Source: Clostridia bacterium BRH_c25
Lineage (GTDB): Bacteria; Bacillota_A; Clostridia; Lutisporales; Lutisporaceae
Length of the DNA stretch: 24,697 bases
Direction of reading: 5' to 3'
NCBI GenBank assembly: GCA_001515955.1
Contig: LOES01000032.1
Location: 1-24,697, forward strand
Shown: positions 8,251 through 16,446 of the stretch, piece by piece
Layout: each line of letters opens with the position of its first letter
Numbering within the stretch: position 1 is the stretch's first letter
Translations under genes and position numbers: made by a program
Notes under the pieces: model-generated
Database searches by the model: none
Told to the model about the DNA's origin: nothing
Seen by the model: only the letters and a program-made list of their open reading frames with translations

Positions 8251-8554
8251 ATTATCAACCCCTTAATTTCTTAATTATCAACCGTACAGCAGTTGAACTT
8301 TTCCCGGTAAAACAGACACTCCCGGGTTGGGTCTCCTCGCAATTACAAAAATGCCCTGTTATGTTAATAATAGCATGACAGAGCATTAAAATTCAATAAA
8401 TCACTTATTTTCTCCTATTATTGCAAATACAAATATTCCACTTGCCTTTATCTCCTCAACGTGTAACCTTCAAGCTCATACATGAATAAACTGTAATATC
8501 ATACTTTTATGAAGATGGTCGATTAAACAGGAAATTTTTTCTGGAGGTATTAGT
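8251..8554. other. Divergent intergenic region between activator and hydrolase
   Basis: No ORF of note. The minus-strand half contains a terminator-like hairpin (8350-8387) and, nearer the activator, a GC-rich stretch with CCCGG/CCGGG complementarity around 8312-8338 that could fold as a leader. I could not match this to a riboswitch class. The plus-strand half is AT-rich and ends in CTGGAGG, the hydrolase ribosome binding site; only weak promoter-like hexamers are visible there (around 8471-8502). Confidence 0.5.
8350..8387 (-). terminator. Terminator-like hairpin upstream of the activator gene
   Basis: Arms at 8350-8363 and 8374-8387 pair on the minus strand as AATGCTCTGTCATG with CATAACAGGGCATT, with one G-U pair and one C-A mismatch. 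T-residues follow directly (TTTTTG). It lies about 100 bases upstream of the activator GTG, with no minus-strand gene behind it. It would therefore have to act as an attenuator or insulate against antisense transcription. Confidence 0.45.
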
Positions 8555-9370
8555 ATGGCATACTATGTTAAAGCAGAGTCGGATGTAAAAATTTATGTAG
8601 AGGATCTTAACCCTGAGGGCAAGAAGACAATCCTATTTTTACACGGTTGGCCCGGAAGCCATAGATTGTTTGAATATCAGTTTAACCAGCTTCCAAAGCT
8701 GGGATATAGATGCATAGGAATAGATACAAGAGGGTTCGGCAATTCAGACAAGCCTTGGGGAGGCTACGATTACGACCGATTGGCAGATGATGTCCGATGT
8801 GTGGTTGAAGCACTGGAATTACAGGATTTCACCCTTTGTGGACATTCAACGGGGGGAGCGATAGCCATTAGATACATGGCCAGATACAATGGACATGGGG
8901 TATCAAAGCTTGCTCTTTTTGCCGCTGCCGCTCCCAGCCTTATACAGCGTCCATATTTTCCTTATGGCTTACCCAAAGCGGCTGTAGATGAAATCATTAA
9001 AGGAACATATAATGACCGGCCTAAAATGTTGAAGGAGTTTGGAGACATGTTTTTCTTCCAGCATATAACCGAGCCGTTCTCAGATTGGTTCTTCCAACTG
9101 GGACTGGAGGCGTCGGGTTGGGCTACTGCGTCAGTTGCAGCCACTTGGCTAGGTGAGGAAAGCTTATTTCATGATCTTGGGAAAATAAGTGTTCCTACTT
9201 TGATTCTTCACGGTATTCATGACAAGGTCTGTCTCTTCCCCTTGGCTGAAGCACAAAGAGAAGGCATTAAGAATTCCAGACTTATACCTTTTAAGTACAG
9301 CGGCCATGGCTTGTTCTATGACCAGCGCGATAAATTCAACAAGGAATTGACACAATTTGTTGAGGAATAA
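8555..9370 (+). CDS. Alpha/beta-fold hydrolase
   Basis: Soluble 271-residue hydrolase of the esterase/haloperoxidase type. The oxyanion region HGWPGS (30-35), nucleophile elbow GHSTGG (Ser98), acid Asp223 in HGIHDKV and His251 in SGHGLF make a complete catalytic triad. There is a normal cap region at about 125-200 and no signal peptide. The start has a CTGGAGG ribosome binding site. It is a single gene facing away from the hydrogen module and converging on the MFS gene. Substrate cannot be predicted; an ester, lactone or drug is equally possible. Its position beside the rifampicin cassette may be accidental. Confidence 0.88.
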   Translation: MAYYVKAESDVKIYVEDLNPEGKKTILFLHGWPGSHRLFEYQFNQLPKLGYRCIGIDTRGFGNSDKPWGGYDYDRLADDVRCVVEALELQDFTLCGHSTGGAIAIRYMARYNGHGVSKLALFAAAAPSLIQRPYFPYGLPKAAVDEIIKGTYNDRPKMLKEFGDMFFFQHITEPFSDWFFQLGLEASGWATASVAATWLGEESLFHDLGKISVPTLILHGIHDKVCLFPLAEAQREGIKNSRLIPFKYSGHGLFYDQRDKFNKELTQFVEE

Positions 9371-9402
9371 TTTCATATGGCGACTTGGGGGTGGCCTTCA
9401 GA

Positions 9403-9443
9403 AACGGTCTTTGCTCCAGGCCTTAGATGCAAAAACAACCGTT
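9403..9443. terminator. Interrupted hairpin between convergent hydrolase and MFS genes
   Basis: AACGGT (9403-9408) and TTTGC (9410-9414) pair with GCAAA and ACCGTT (9438-9443), with a 14-base loop and a short internal loop. On the plus strand TAATATTTT follows. It probably acts as a weak shared terminator. Its arms resemble those of the hairpin at 14041-14073. Confidence 0.4.
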
Positions 9444-9452
9444 CCTAATATT

Positions 9453-10721
9453 TTAAAGGTCGTGAGTTCTTAGTAGTGAGGTTAAAAACAGAATAGAAAT
9501 CGACATTATTATTATAGTAACCGCCAGTATAGTCCAATGGGTCTCAACCCTGCTGAGGATAATTCCATACAGCAGCGCACCAAAGGGCATGCCTCCCTTG
9601 GTAATCATTCCAACGATTGAAAACATACGGGACATATATTCGTTGGGTGTTGCCTTCTGGATAAAGGTCTGCACCGGAACGTTGATGAACATGATAGCGA
9701 CGCTTAACAGGCAGAGAGCTCCTGCCAGCAGGGCGAAGTATAATACCGCACCTTTTCCCGGTACGGGTAAGCTGCGGGGAAACAGCAAAACTGAAAACGC
9801 CAGCATTGTACCCATGAGCAGTCCACAGCCAATCACAAGGGATTTGGTCACCTCCTTCTCTTTACCGAACAGCAGACCCACCAGAATGCTTCCCAGCAGC
9901 GCTCCCAATATCATCACCATTTGCAGATAACCATACTGTGTATCGGAGTATACCAACCGGGTTCTGAAAAACAAAGGCAATACCACTGTAAAAACAGGCT
10001 GGATCAAAGCATATATTAACAGAAAAAAAACACACAGCTTACGGATTACTTTATTAAACAGAATGAATCTGATACCCTCGGACAAATCCGTTACTAATCC
10101 TTTCACACCGGCCGACAGCTCCCGCTTGACATGCTTATATCTGATCAGCAGCTCGCTGCTTCCCGACAGCAAAAATGAGATACCGTTGATGAGGAACAGA
10201 ACCGTAATGCCCCGTTTTGCATACAGGACAGCACCTATGACAGGACTCAGCATACCGGCCAATGTTCTAAGTGCCGCAACGGTGGAGTTGGCCCGGGTCA
10301 GTTCATCCTGAGCTACCAACTGGGGCAGCATTCCTTTCGTAGCCGGATCAAACAAACCATTCAGCAAAGATACTATTACCTGCACCGACAGCAGCAAAGT
10401 CAGGCTCATTCTGCCTGAATACGAACCAAAGGCCAGACCCAATATTACCAAGCCGCTGGCAAAGTCGGTCGTCACCATGATCATCTTCCGGTTCAACCTG
10501 TCTCCAAGCACTCCGGCAAAGGGGTAGACCAGGAGAGCCGGTGCCAGGGACAGGAAGGAAAACAGCCCAACGGTAGCTGCCGAGCCGCCTGCATCGATGA
10601 TATAAAGCGGTATGATCACCATTTGGATGCCCGTTCCCATATCGGATACCATCCTGCCAAGCAGGAGCAATATGAGATTTGTATTTACATCTCTCTTATA
10701 TCTTTTCACAGGACACCTCAT
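9453..10721 (-). CDS. MFS drug-efflux-type transporter
   Basis: Integral membrane protein of 422 residues with about 12 hydrophobic helices, of the MFS group that includes EntS-like and macrolide-type exporters. The helix 2-3 loop signature is seen as AGVLGDRLNRKMIM near residue 75. The ATG overlaps the rph stop in TAATG, so translation is coupled; a GTG at 10709 after GAGGTG is an alternative start. It is the last gene of the tetR-rph-MFS cassette. Base composition appears higher in G+C than the flanking genes: three 60-base lines I counted (9781, 9901, 10501) give 48, 45 and 62 percent. Export of rifamycins or another drug is inferred from context only. Confidence 0.85.
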   Translation of the reverse strand: MRCPVKRYKRDVNTNLILLLLGRMVSDMGTGIQMVIIPLYIIDAGGSAATVGLFSFLSLAPALLVYPFAGVLGDRLNRKMIMVTTDFASGLVILGLAFGSYSGRMSLTLLLSVQVIVSLLNGLFDPATKGMLPQLVAQDELTRANSTVAALRTLAGMLSPVIGAVLYAKRGITVLFLINGISFLLSGSSELLIRYKHVKRELSAGVKGLVTDLSEGIRFILFNKVIRKLCVFFLLIYALIQPVFTVVLPLFFRTRLVYSDTQYGYLQMVMILGALLGSILVGLLFGKEKEVTKSLVIGCGLLMGTMLAFSVLLFPRSLPVPGKGAVLYFALLAGALCLLSVAIMFINVPVQTFIQKATPNEYMSRMFSIVGMITKGGMPFGALLYGIILSRVETHWTILAVTIIIMSISILFLTSLLRTHDL

Positions 10722-13342
10722 TACAGTATTTCTACATACCCTTCTGTTCCGTTTATCCGTATCCTCTGTCCATCTTTGATCAGCTTGGTAGCGTTCTCCA
10801 CACTTACTACTGCAGGCAGACCGTATTCCCTTGCAACAACGGCACCATGGGTCATCATCCCGCCTACTTCCGTCACCAGCCCTTTTACAGACACAAACAC
10901 CGGTGTCCAGCTGGGATCAGTGAATGAGGTGACCAAGATATCGCCTTCCTCTATATTGGCATCCTCTATTCTTAAAACGACCCGTGCACGGCCTTCTATA
11001 GTACCTGATGAAACGGGTACGCCAGCCAAAGCACCTTTTGGGATGTTGCCGGTGTCATATTCACCGGATATAACCTCTCCCTCAGAGGTAATCACACGTG
11101 GGGGTGTCAACTTTTCAAAAACCTCATATTCCGCTTTTCTCTTTATTATTATATTATTATCCACCCTATTTGTATTAACTGCCTCCCTTAACTCCTCAAA
11201 GGTCAGATAATATATATCCTCCCTTTCCCCTATTATACCTTTTTGCACCATCTTGTCGGCTTCCCTCAGCAGAGCTTGCTTGATGATCCAGAGATACTGA
11301 ACAATGACATACTTGTTGTATTCCCTGAAGCCTGCAAAATTGCGCAAAACACTTATGGCCTTCCTTATCTTTTTGGCTTTGCTCTTTCCACCGGGCAGCA
11401 TCATAATACGGTCTATGATATCCTTTTCCTTCAGCTTCGCTTCCTTTAGCCCCTGCTCAAATTTCATACTATGTGCATTTGGCCCGAAGGTCTTTATATT
11501 ACTAAGGAGCATGGGTATGAGTATGGTTGGTTTTTCATTCCATCGCGTCCTTGTCAAATCAATTTCTGCGGAACAGCGCATACCATATTTCTTCAGATAT
11601 GCCTGGATTGAATCACTTACAGCTTTTCCACCTTCCACTTTGGTCATGCCCTCAAAAAAGGTCTTATCACTTGTATGCTCCAAATATTCAAGCACTGCCG
11701 GATACTTCCTGACGACATCCGCTACATCAAGAAGCTCAAGCCCCATTTCAGAGGTAACATTATTATCCACCGATTGTGCCAAGGCATCGGCTGCATTCTT
11801 TTCACCCAGCCATTTCTGAACGCTGTTATTTATCCGGTAAGAGGCGTAAGTTCCTGCGAATACCACTCCATAACCGGCAAAAACAGCATTCTTCATATCC
11901 TCAAAATCCTTCTGAATAAAATCAAACAGCTCATCCCCCGATAAATCAGCAATCCTTAGCTCCCGCGCATGCATCAGCTCCTCATGGTGGACGATAAGTT
12001 CTTTAACAGCAGTCGGATCGTTTTTACGATAGTTCTTTATGGTTCCGATCCCCCAGTTCAACCATACTGAGCCCCCAGGCATCGCTGTCTTTCCCCTATA
12101 CAGTCCATTGATAAAATCCTTCCGTTTCATCAAATTGTAAAGGGCCTTCTGCATCAGAACATCAACGGTGTCAAGACCTTTTAGAAAGGATTTTCTTATT
12201 AACGGTGAAGCAAGTTCATTGGATATATCCATATACAGCCTTCCACCCATTTCATCCATCAACGAGGGTGTTATCTTTTTGAAAAAAGCCTGGAAGAAGG
12301 TCATGCCCAATGGTTTCATGGCCTCTGTCATCATCTGCCGGTGCCCAAAGGATATATAAACACGGTTTTTTCCGTCCTTCACTGCAGGTGCGGGGTATAA
12401 AGTGGTAATAGGACGGCTCTGTACCACAAAAAATATATTTTCATAGAGGCACCATTCGATGTCCTGGGGGCAGCCAAAATAAGCCTCAATCTTTCTGCCT
12501 ATACTCTCGAGCTGCAAAATCTGCTCATCCGTCAACGTCTGTGTATTCTGCCGTCCGGCTTCAATGGCCTTTTCCTCTGTACCTCCTTTTTCCATTGCAT
12601 AGATCGCCAGTTTCTTGGTGGATATCTTTTTATCTACGATACTGCCCTCGCGTACCTTGTAGATATCAGCATTCACCAGGCCGGATACAAGCGCCTCGCC
12701 AAGCCCAAAGCTGGCATCAATGGATGCTACCTTTCTGTTGGCTGTGACGGGGTCTGCCGTAAACATAATCCCTGCAGCCTGCGGGAAAACCATCTTCTGT
12801 ATGACCACGGACAAATAGACCCTGCTGTGGTCGAATTCGTTTTGTATGCGGTAGATTACGGCACGGTCTGTAAACAGCGATGCCCAACACTTGCTTATAT
12901 GCTGCAGGATAGCAGCTTTTCCTATAATGTTTAAATACGTATCCTGTTGCCCGGCAAAAGAGGCCAGGGGCAGATCCTCAGCCGTGGCGCTGGAACGCAC
13001 GGCATAGGCATTTTTTTCACCAAGCTTTGAGAGATGGCAGGTGATCTCTTCATCTATGTCCTTTGGAATTGTTATCTCCTCGATGACCCTTCGAAGCTTT
13101 CCGCTGATTTCACCTATTCTTATCCTGTCTTCCACCTTAAGCTGAGATAATTGCTTCAGCAATGAGTTATACTCCCCGTTATGCCCAATTATACTTTTAT
13201 ATGCTTCAGTGGTAACACAAAAGCCTTCCGGTACCTGTATCCCATCAATCCTGAACAGTTCTCCCAGATTAGCACCTTTGCCCCCGACCACCATGAGCTT
13301 TGTTTTATCAATATCCTGAAAACCCAGTACATATGGATTCAT
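10721..13342 (-). CDS. rph: Rifampicin phosphotransferase
   Basis: Dikinase-type antibiotic-inactivating enzyme: ATP + rifampicin + water give phosphorylated rifampicin, AMP and phosphate. The 873 residues match the known Listeria-type Rph in length and layout. The N-terminal ATP-grasp domain has VGGKGANLGEL, YAVRSSATAEDLP, ASFAGQQDTYLN and DIEWCL..VVQSRP. The central domain, about 325-755, corresponds to the rifamycin-binding part and contains TSEMGLELLDVADV and YGMRC.EIDLTRTRW. The C-terminal phosphohistidine domain has TEVGGMMTHGAVVAREYG with catalytic His832. I chose ATG 13342 rather than the in-frame ATG ten codons earlier because a GGGGGGAGGG ribosome binding site lies just before it and the mature MNPYVL start fits the family. 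It lies 19 nt behind tetR and overlaps the transporter gene by one base. PEP synthase was considered and rejected. Confidence 0.93.
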   Translation of the reverse strand: MNPYVLGFQDIDKTKLMVVGGKGANLGELFRIDGIQVPEGFCVTTEAYKSIIGHNGEYNSLLKQLSQLKVEDRIRIGEISGKLRRVIEEITIPKDIDEEITCHLSKLGEKNAYAVRSSATAEDLPLASFAGQQDTYLNIIGKAAILQHISKCWASLFTDRAVIYRIQNEFDHSRVYLSVVIQKMVFPQAAGIMFTADPVTANRKVASIDASFGLGEALVSGLVNADIYKVREGSIVDKKISTKKLAIYAMEKGGTEEKAIEAGRQNTQTLTDEQILQLESIGRKIEAYFGCPQDIEWCLYENIFFVVQSRPITTLYPAPAVKDGKNRVYISFGHRQMMTEAMKPLGMTFFQAFFKKITPSLMDEMGGRLYMDISNELASPLIRKSFLKGLDTVDVLMQKALYNLMKRKDFINGLYRGKTAMPGGSVWLNWGIGTIKNYRKNDPTAVKELIVHHEELMHARELRIADLSGDELFDFIQKDFEDMKNAVFAGYGVVFAGTYASYRINNSVQKWLGEKNAADALAQSVDNNVTSEMGLELLDVADVVRKYPAVLEYLEHTSDKTFFEGMTKVEGGKAVSDSIQAYLKKYGMRCSAEIDLTRTRWNEKPTILIPMLLSNIKTFGPNAHSMKFEQGLKEAKLKEKDIIDRIMMLPGGKSKAKKIRKAISVLRNFAGFREYNKYVIVQYLWIIKQALLREADKMVQKGIIGEREDIYYLTFEELREAVNTNRVDNNIIIKRKAEYEVFEKLTPPRVITSEGEVISGEYDTGNIPKGALAGVPVSSGTIEGRARVVLRIEDANIEEGDILVTSFTDPSWTPVFVSVKGLVTEVGGMMTHGAVVAREYGLPAVVSVENATKLIKDGQRIRINGTEGYVEIL

Positions 13343-13361
13343 ACATATTCCCTCCCCCCTA

Positions 13362-13949
13362 TTATTTTGCAATTCCTTTCTTGATTATTTTGATAACATC
13401 ATTGAGCTTCTTTAAATACCTATCATCGTCCAGCCCGTTCCTGAAATACTCCTCTAAACCGAAAGTGAAAATCATATTTATAACAAGCTCGGAATCAGTT
13501 TCCGGCTTGATGAGGCCTCGCTCTTTATCACGCTCAATCATTTTCACATATTTTTCGATGGATGCTCTACGGATCTTTTTCATAAATTCGCTGTTATCCA
13601 TCTCCATTTGCATACCTATCTCTACATATTGCGGTTTTACTCTACTCAGTTCAAGGGATTCCTTGGTTCTTTGCACAATGATTTCAAAAACGTCCGCATC
13701 CGGATTCAGGACTTCAGTATTTCCGAGAATCTTCTGCTTTTCCTTTGAAATTTCTTCTAACATATAAATATAGATGTCCTCTTTATCGTTAAAATATTGG
13801 TAGAAGCTTCCCCAAGGTATTCCCGCCGCCTTAACAATCTGGTTGAGTGATGCATCACTGAAACGTTGAGCTGAAAACTCCTGCATAGCGGCGTTAAGTA
13901 TTCTCTTTTTTTTCTCATCATTTAAATTATAAAAAGTATCTTTTGGCAC
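13362..13949 (-). CDS. TetR/AcrR-family repressor
   Basis: DNA-binding repressor of 195 residues. The N-terminal HTH (about 15-60) reads KKKRILNAAMQEFS, then SLNQIVKAAGIPWGSFYQYF, then DKEDIY, typical of TetR. The C-terminal part is a helical ligand-binding and dimer domain with no specific signature. The GTG start at 13949 is preferred over the upstream ATG (13979) because AAAGGAGGTGG lies directly before it. It heads the tetR-rph-MFS operon and probably controls it. The 40-bp palindrome 38 bases upstream of the start is the likely operator. A rifamycin or other lipophilic ligand would be the expected inducer, by inference. Confidence 0.9.
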   Translation of the reverse strand: MPKDTFYNLNDEKKKRILNAAMQEFSAQRFSDASLNQIVKAAGIPWGSFYQYFNDKEDIYIYMLEEISKEKQKILGNTEVLNPDADVFEIIVQRTKESLELSRVKPQYVEIGMQMEMDNSEFMKKIRRASIEKYVKMIERDKERGLIKPETDSELVINMIFTFGLEEYFRNGLDDDRYLKKLNDVIKIIKKGIAK

Positions 13950-13987
13950 AATACCACCTCCTTTTAATAAGCGTAGCACAAAAAAAC

Positions 13988-14027
13988 AGATATGAGAAGT
14001 ATCTCATATGAGATACTTCTCATATCT
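13988..14027. promoter_or_regulatory. 40-bp perfect palindrome: double TetR operator
   Basis: The whole 40 bp is its own reverse complement. Inside are two overlapping 18-bp dyads, TATGAGA-AGTA-TCTCATA (13990-14007) and TATGAGA-TACT-TCTCATA (14006-14023), with centres 16 bp apart. It sits just upstream of the TetR gene, as expected for an autoregulatory operator bound by two dimers. On the minus strand seven T residues follow, so it could also terminate readthrough from the upstream gene. Confidence 0.75.
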
Positions 14028-14040
14028 TTATATTTTTAAA

Positions 14041-14073
14041 GGACGGTACTTGCTTTGGAAGCAAAAACCGTCC
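14041..14073 (-). terminator. Terminator of the ketopantoate reductase gene; GGACGGT/ACCGTCC hairpin
   Basis: Minus-strand stem GGACGGT/ACCGTCC plus an inner TTGCTT/AAGCAA, with a 2x2 internal loop and a 3-base loop, 12 bases past the stop at 14085. TTTAAAAATAT follows. It looks like the dispersed ACCGTCC-type hairpins that I recall as common between genes in Clostridia, so it may be a repeat-family member. Confidence 0.6.
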
Positions 14074-14084
14074 CTGCAGCTTGA

Positions 14085-15002
14085 TCACTTAATTTGTTCC
14101 AATGTCCTTATCATTCTAAACAGGGTGTCATTTATCGGTGTAGGAACTCCATACTTTCTTCCCATTTCCCGCAATACACCGGAGAGCATCTCCACCTCTG
14201 TCTTCCTTCCGGCTTCAATATCCTGCAGCATGGAGGTCTTACCCCCGGCAGAAAGAGTGCCCAGAACCCTATGTACCTCTGCAATATCTCTTTCTCCAAG
14301 GCCGACTCCGGCTTTTTCCGAAACTGCAATTACTTCCCGCATTGCTGCCTCCAGAAGCTCACGGGCTTCATGTATATCACGAAATACCCCATAAGTCGCT
14401 CCAAGAACTGCCGAAGCCTGGTTGACACCTATATTTATCATGTATTTCCACCATATGGCCTTGATCATATCCTCAGGGATAAGATAGGGTATATCCGTTT
14501 CATCGAACAATGATTTAACACTTTCCACTCTTTCAGTATGAAGCTTATTCAGCCTTTCCCCGAAATACAGCTTCCCAAAGCTGGTATAGCGGATATCATT
14601 ACCCGCTCTGACTGCATCAATTCCCACACAGGAGGAATACAGCAGCTTATCCATCCCAAAAGCCTCGCCCACTATTTCTTCATTATCGATACCATTCAAA
14701 AGAGACATTATAACGGTATCGGGGCCTACACTCTTTCTTATTGAATCAATAGCCTGGTTGAGGTTGTGATATTTGACCGCTATAAGGATCAGATCCGCAT
14801 AGGTCACATCATTATCCGGTTCTACGAATTTAAAGTCGTAGGACTTCCCATTTACAGTCAACCTGTCAACTGAATACTTCTCAATCCGATGGCTGTCTGC
14901 AATAACAGTAAGATTGACAGAATCAGTATCGAAAAGCTTTGCAGCATAACTGCCGCCTATAGCTCCCAGGCCAATGACCGATACATTTTTGATATTCTTC
15001 AT
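14085..15002 (-). CDS. 2-dehydropantoate 2-reductase family protein (PanE/ApbA-like)
   Basis: NADPH-dependent ketopantoate reductase family, about 305 residues, typical length. The N-terminal Rossmann motif is VIGLGAIGG at about residues 9-17. A conserved SLLNGIDNEE segment lies near residue 100, the helix with the catalytic Lys reads KAIWWKYMINIGVNQ (near 185), and TSMLQDIEAGRKTEVE near 256-270 carries the substrate Ser and Glu. I chose ATG 15002 because AAAGGAG lies about 10 bases before it; an upstream in-frame ATG (15035) has no such site. It is a monocistronic gene with its own terminator. Family members outside pantothenate biosynthesis exist and no panB/panC is visible, so the exact substrate is open. 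Confidence 0.85.
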   Translation of the reverse strand: MKNIKNVSVIGLGAIGGSYAAKLFDTDSVNLTVIADSHRIEKYSVDRLTVNGKSYDFKFVEPDNDVTYADLILIAVKYHNLNQAIDSIRKSVGPDTVIMSLLNGIDNEEIVGEAFGMDKLLYSSCVGIDAVRAGNDIRYTSFGKLYFGERLNKLHTERVESVKSLFDETDIPYLIPEDMIKAIWWKYMINIGVNQASAVLGATYGVFRDIHEARELLEAAMREVIAVSEKAGVGLGERDIAEVHRVLGTLSAGGKTSMLQDIEAGRKTEVEMLSGVLREMGRKYGVPTPINDTLFRMIRTLEQIK

Positions 15003-15041
15003 ACTATCAGCTCCTTTACAAGGCACATCTGCCATACTGGA

Positions 15042-15071
15042 ATTATACTACTTTTCAAGCCTTACTGCCAT
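15042..15071 (-). promoter_or_regulatory. Possible sigma-A promoter of the ketopantoate reductase gene
   Basis: Minus-strand TATAAT at 15047-15042 with a poor -35 region (ATGGCA near 15071-15066, 18-base spacing). This would start transcription about 30 bases before the ATG at 15002. Only the -10 is convincing. An 8-bp inverted repeat TTACTGCC/GGCAGTAA (15062-15069 and 15099-15106) lies close by. Confidence 0.4.
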
Positions 15072-15125
15072 ACACTTCGCAGATTACTTCAAGCTTCCGG
15101 CAGTAAACATGATATAGCTTGTCTA

Positions 15126-15155
15126 TTTACAATTATTAGTATTTTATGATATAAT
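15126..15155 (+). promoter_or_regulatory. Sigma-A promoter of the FN3 protein gene
   Basis: TTTACA (15126-15131), an 18-base spacer and a perfect TATAAT (15150-15155). The ATG at 15197 lies about 35 bases beyond the expected start site. Confidence 0.65.
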
Positions 15156-15196
15156 TTGTTAAAATATTATAAATAATGGCAATCAAGAGGGTTGTT

Positions 15197-16393
15197 ATGA
15201 AAAAGAAAAGGATTCTTGCAAGATACGGAGCCTCGTTGCTTATCATATTCTCCATGCTATGCAGTATAATAGCTGCTGAAGCTTACGCCTCACCCGATAC
15301 CCAGGCTCCTGCGGCTCCTAAGAGGCTGACTGCTGCCGACGCATCCCATACAGCTATTTCTTTGAATTGGGCGGAAGCATATGACAACACAAAAGTAAAA
15401 GGTTATCAAGTATACAGGGACGGCAAGAAAATAATATCAACTTCAAAAACAACTTATACAAACACCGGTCTGATTCCCGGAACGACATATGCATATGCGG
15501 TAAGAGCCTATGATGCTGCCGGAAATGTATCGGAGAGCAGCAATGTTATAAGTGCTGCAACGATTGGCGACCTGCAAAATCCTTCCACCCCGGAAGGCCT
15601 GACCGCAGCCTCGGTGACCTTCACTTCCGCATCACTCACTTGGAAGCCTTCAACAGACAACGTAGGCATTAAAGGCTATGAAATATACTGCAATGATAAA
15701 AAAGTCGCATCAACATCGTCCACAAGCTATGAGTATAAAAAGCTTACACCGGGTACTGCCTACACCTTTTCCATAAAAGCATATGATAAAGCAGGCAATT
15801 ACTCTTCACAGAGCAATCGCGTTTCCGTCAATACCGCGCCGGACAAAACGGCGCCATCTCCTCCGGATGGGCTTAAAGCCTCTTCTGTTTCGTTAACCGA
15901 AGTCAATCTCACATGGTCGCCCTCCTCCGATAATGTTAAAGTCAGAGGCTATGATATCATCCGTGACGGAATCAAAGTAGGCACATCAAGTAAAACAAGC
16001 TACTGCAGCAAGGGGCTGTTTCCCGGAAAAAGCTATACCTACACGGTGAGGGCCTCCGATATTTCAGGCAATCTATCCGGCAGCAGCAGCTCAATAAACG
16101 TTGCTACACTGAAAGATCAGCAGGCGCCAAAGGCTCCCTCCGGACTTAAGGTAACTGCCGTAAAAAATTCATCCGTATCTCTTACATGGACGGCATCCAC
16201 CGATAATGGAAAGGTTGCTGGGTATCAGATCTACTGCAACGGTCTAGTAATCAGCACTGCAGCCGGAATCTCACGTATAGTGGCAAATCCCTTTGGTCCG
16301 GGCAGTGTAGAGTTCTATATAAGAGCCTATGATCAGGCAGGCAACCTGTCGGACGGAAGCAATACTGTAACGGCTGTCACACCTTCAGATTAA
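15197..16393 (+). CDS. Secreted protein of four fibronectin type III repeats
   Basis: Extracellular protein of 398 residues. A basic N-terminus and hydrophobic core (7-28) end in AEAYA-S, giving a signal peptide cleaved after about residue 31. The rest is four FN3 repeats of about 90 residues (36-123, 126-213, 217-304, 308-396). Each has a W..S.DN...GY.IY core (A, K, S or T after the W) and an A.D.AGN.S type F-G segment. There is no catalytic domain, SLH, sortase motif or membrane anchor, so the whole mature chain is FN3. Such repeats usually serve as linkers in clostridial glycosidases; a free-standing set suggests a binding or spacer role. ATG 15197 is preferred over 15176 because AGAGGG lies just upstream and it leaves a better signal peptide. 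A promoter and terminator of its own are visible. Confidence 0.88.
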   Translation: MKKKRILARYGASLLIIFSMLCSIIAAEAYASPDTQAPAAPKRLTAADASHTAISLNWAEAYDNTKVKGYQVYRDGKKIISTSKTTYTNTGLIPGTTYAYAVRAYDAAGNVSESSNVISAATIGDLQNPSTPEGLTAASVTFTSASLTWKPSTDNVGIKGYEIYCNDKKVASTSSTSYEYKKLTPGTAYTFSIKAYDKAGNYSSQSNRVSVNTAPDKTAPSPPDGLKASSVSLTEVNLTWSPSSDNVKVRGYDIIRDGIKVGTSSKTSYCSKGLFPGKSYTYTVRASDISGNLSGSSSSINVATLKDQQAPKAPSGLKVTAVKNSSVSLTWTASTDNGKVAGYQIYCNGLVISTAAGISRIVANPFGPGSVEFYIRAYDQAGNLSDGSNTVTAVTPSD

Positions 16394-16401
16394 TCTGAAA
16401 A

Positions 16402-16438
16402 GGGGTTGCTGCAAAATGGCAAATTTTGCGGCAGCCTC
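16402..16438. terminator. Bidirectional terminator between FN3 and creatininase-family genes
   Basis: GGTTGCTGCAAAAT (16404-16417) pairs with ATTTTGCGGCAGCC (16423-16436) with two G-U pairs and a 5-base loop; flanking bases extend the stem. It sits between two convergent stops (16393 and 16447). On the minus strand the stem is followed by CCCCTTTTC; on the plus strand the tail is only mildly T-rich. Confidence 0.65.
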
Positions 16439-16446
16439 CTGTATTC

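Noticed and set aside
10721..13342. Phosphoenolpyruvate synthase or pyruvate phosphate dikinase
   Set aside because: Domains are shared, but length, domain order and segment-by-segment resemblance match rifampicin phosphotransferase, with TetR and MFS neighbours.
15062..15106. Inverted repeat TTACTGCC/GGCAGTAA as an operator
   Set aside because: 8-bp arms with a 29-base spacer between two divergent genes may be chance; noted only beside the promoter.
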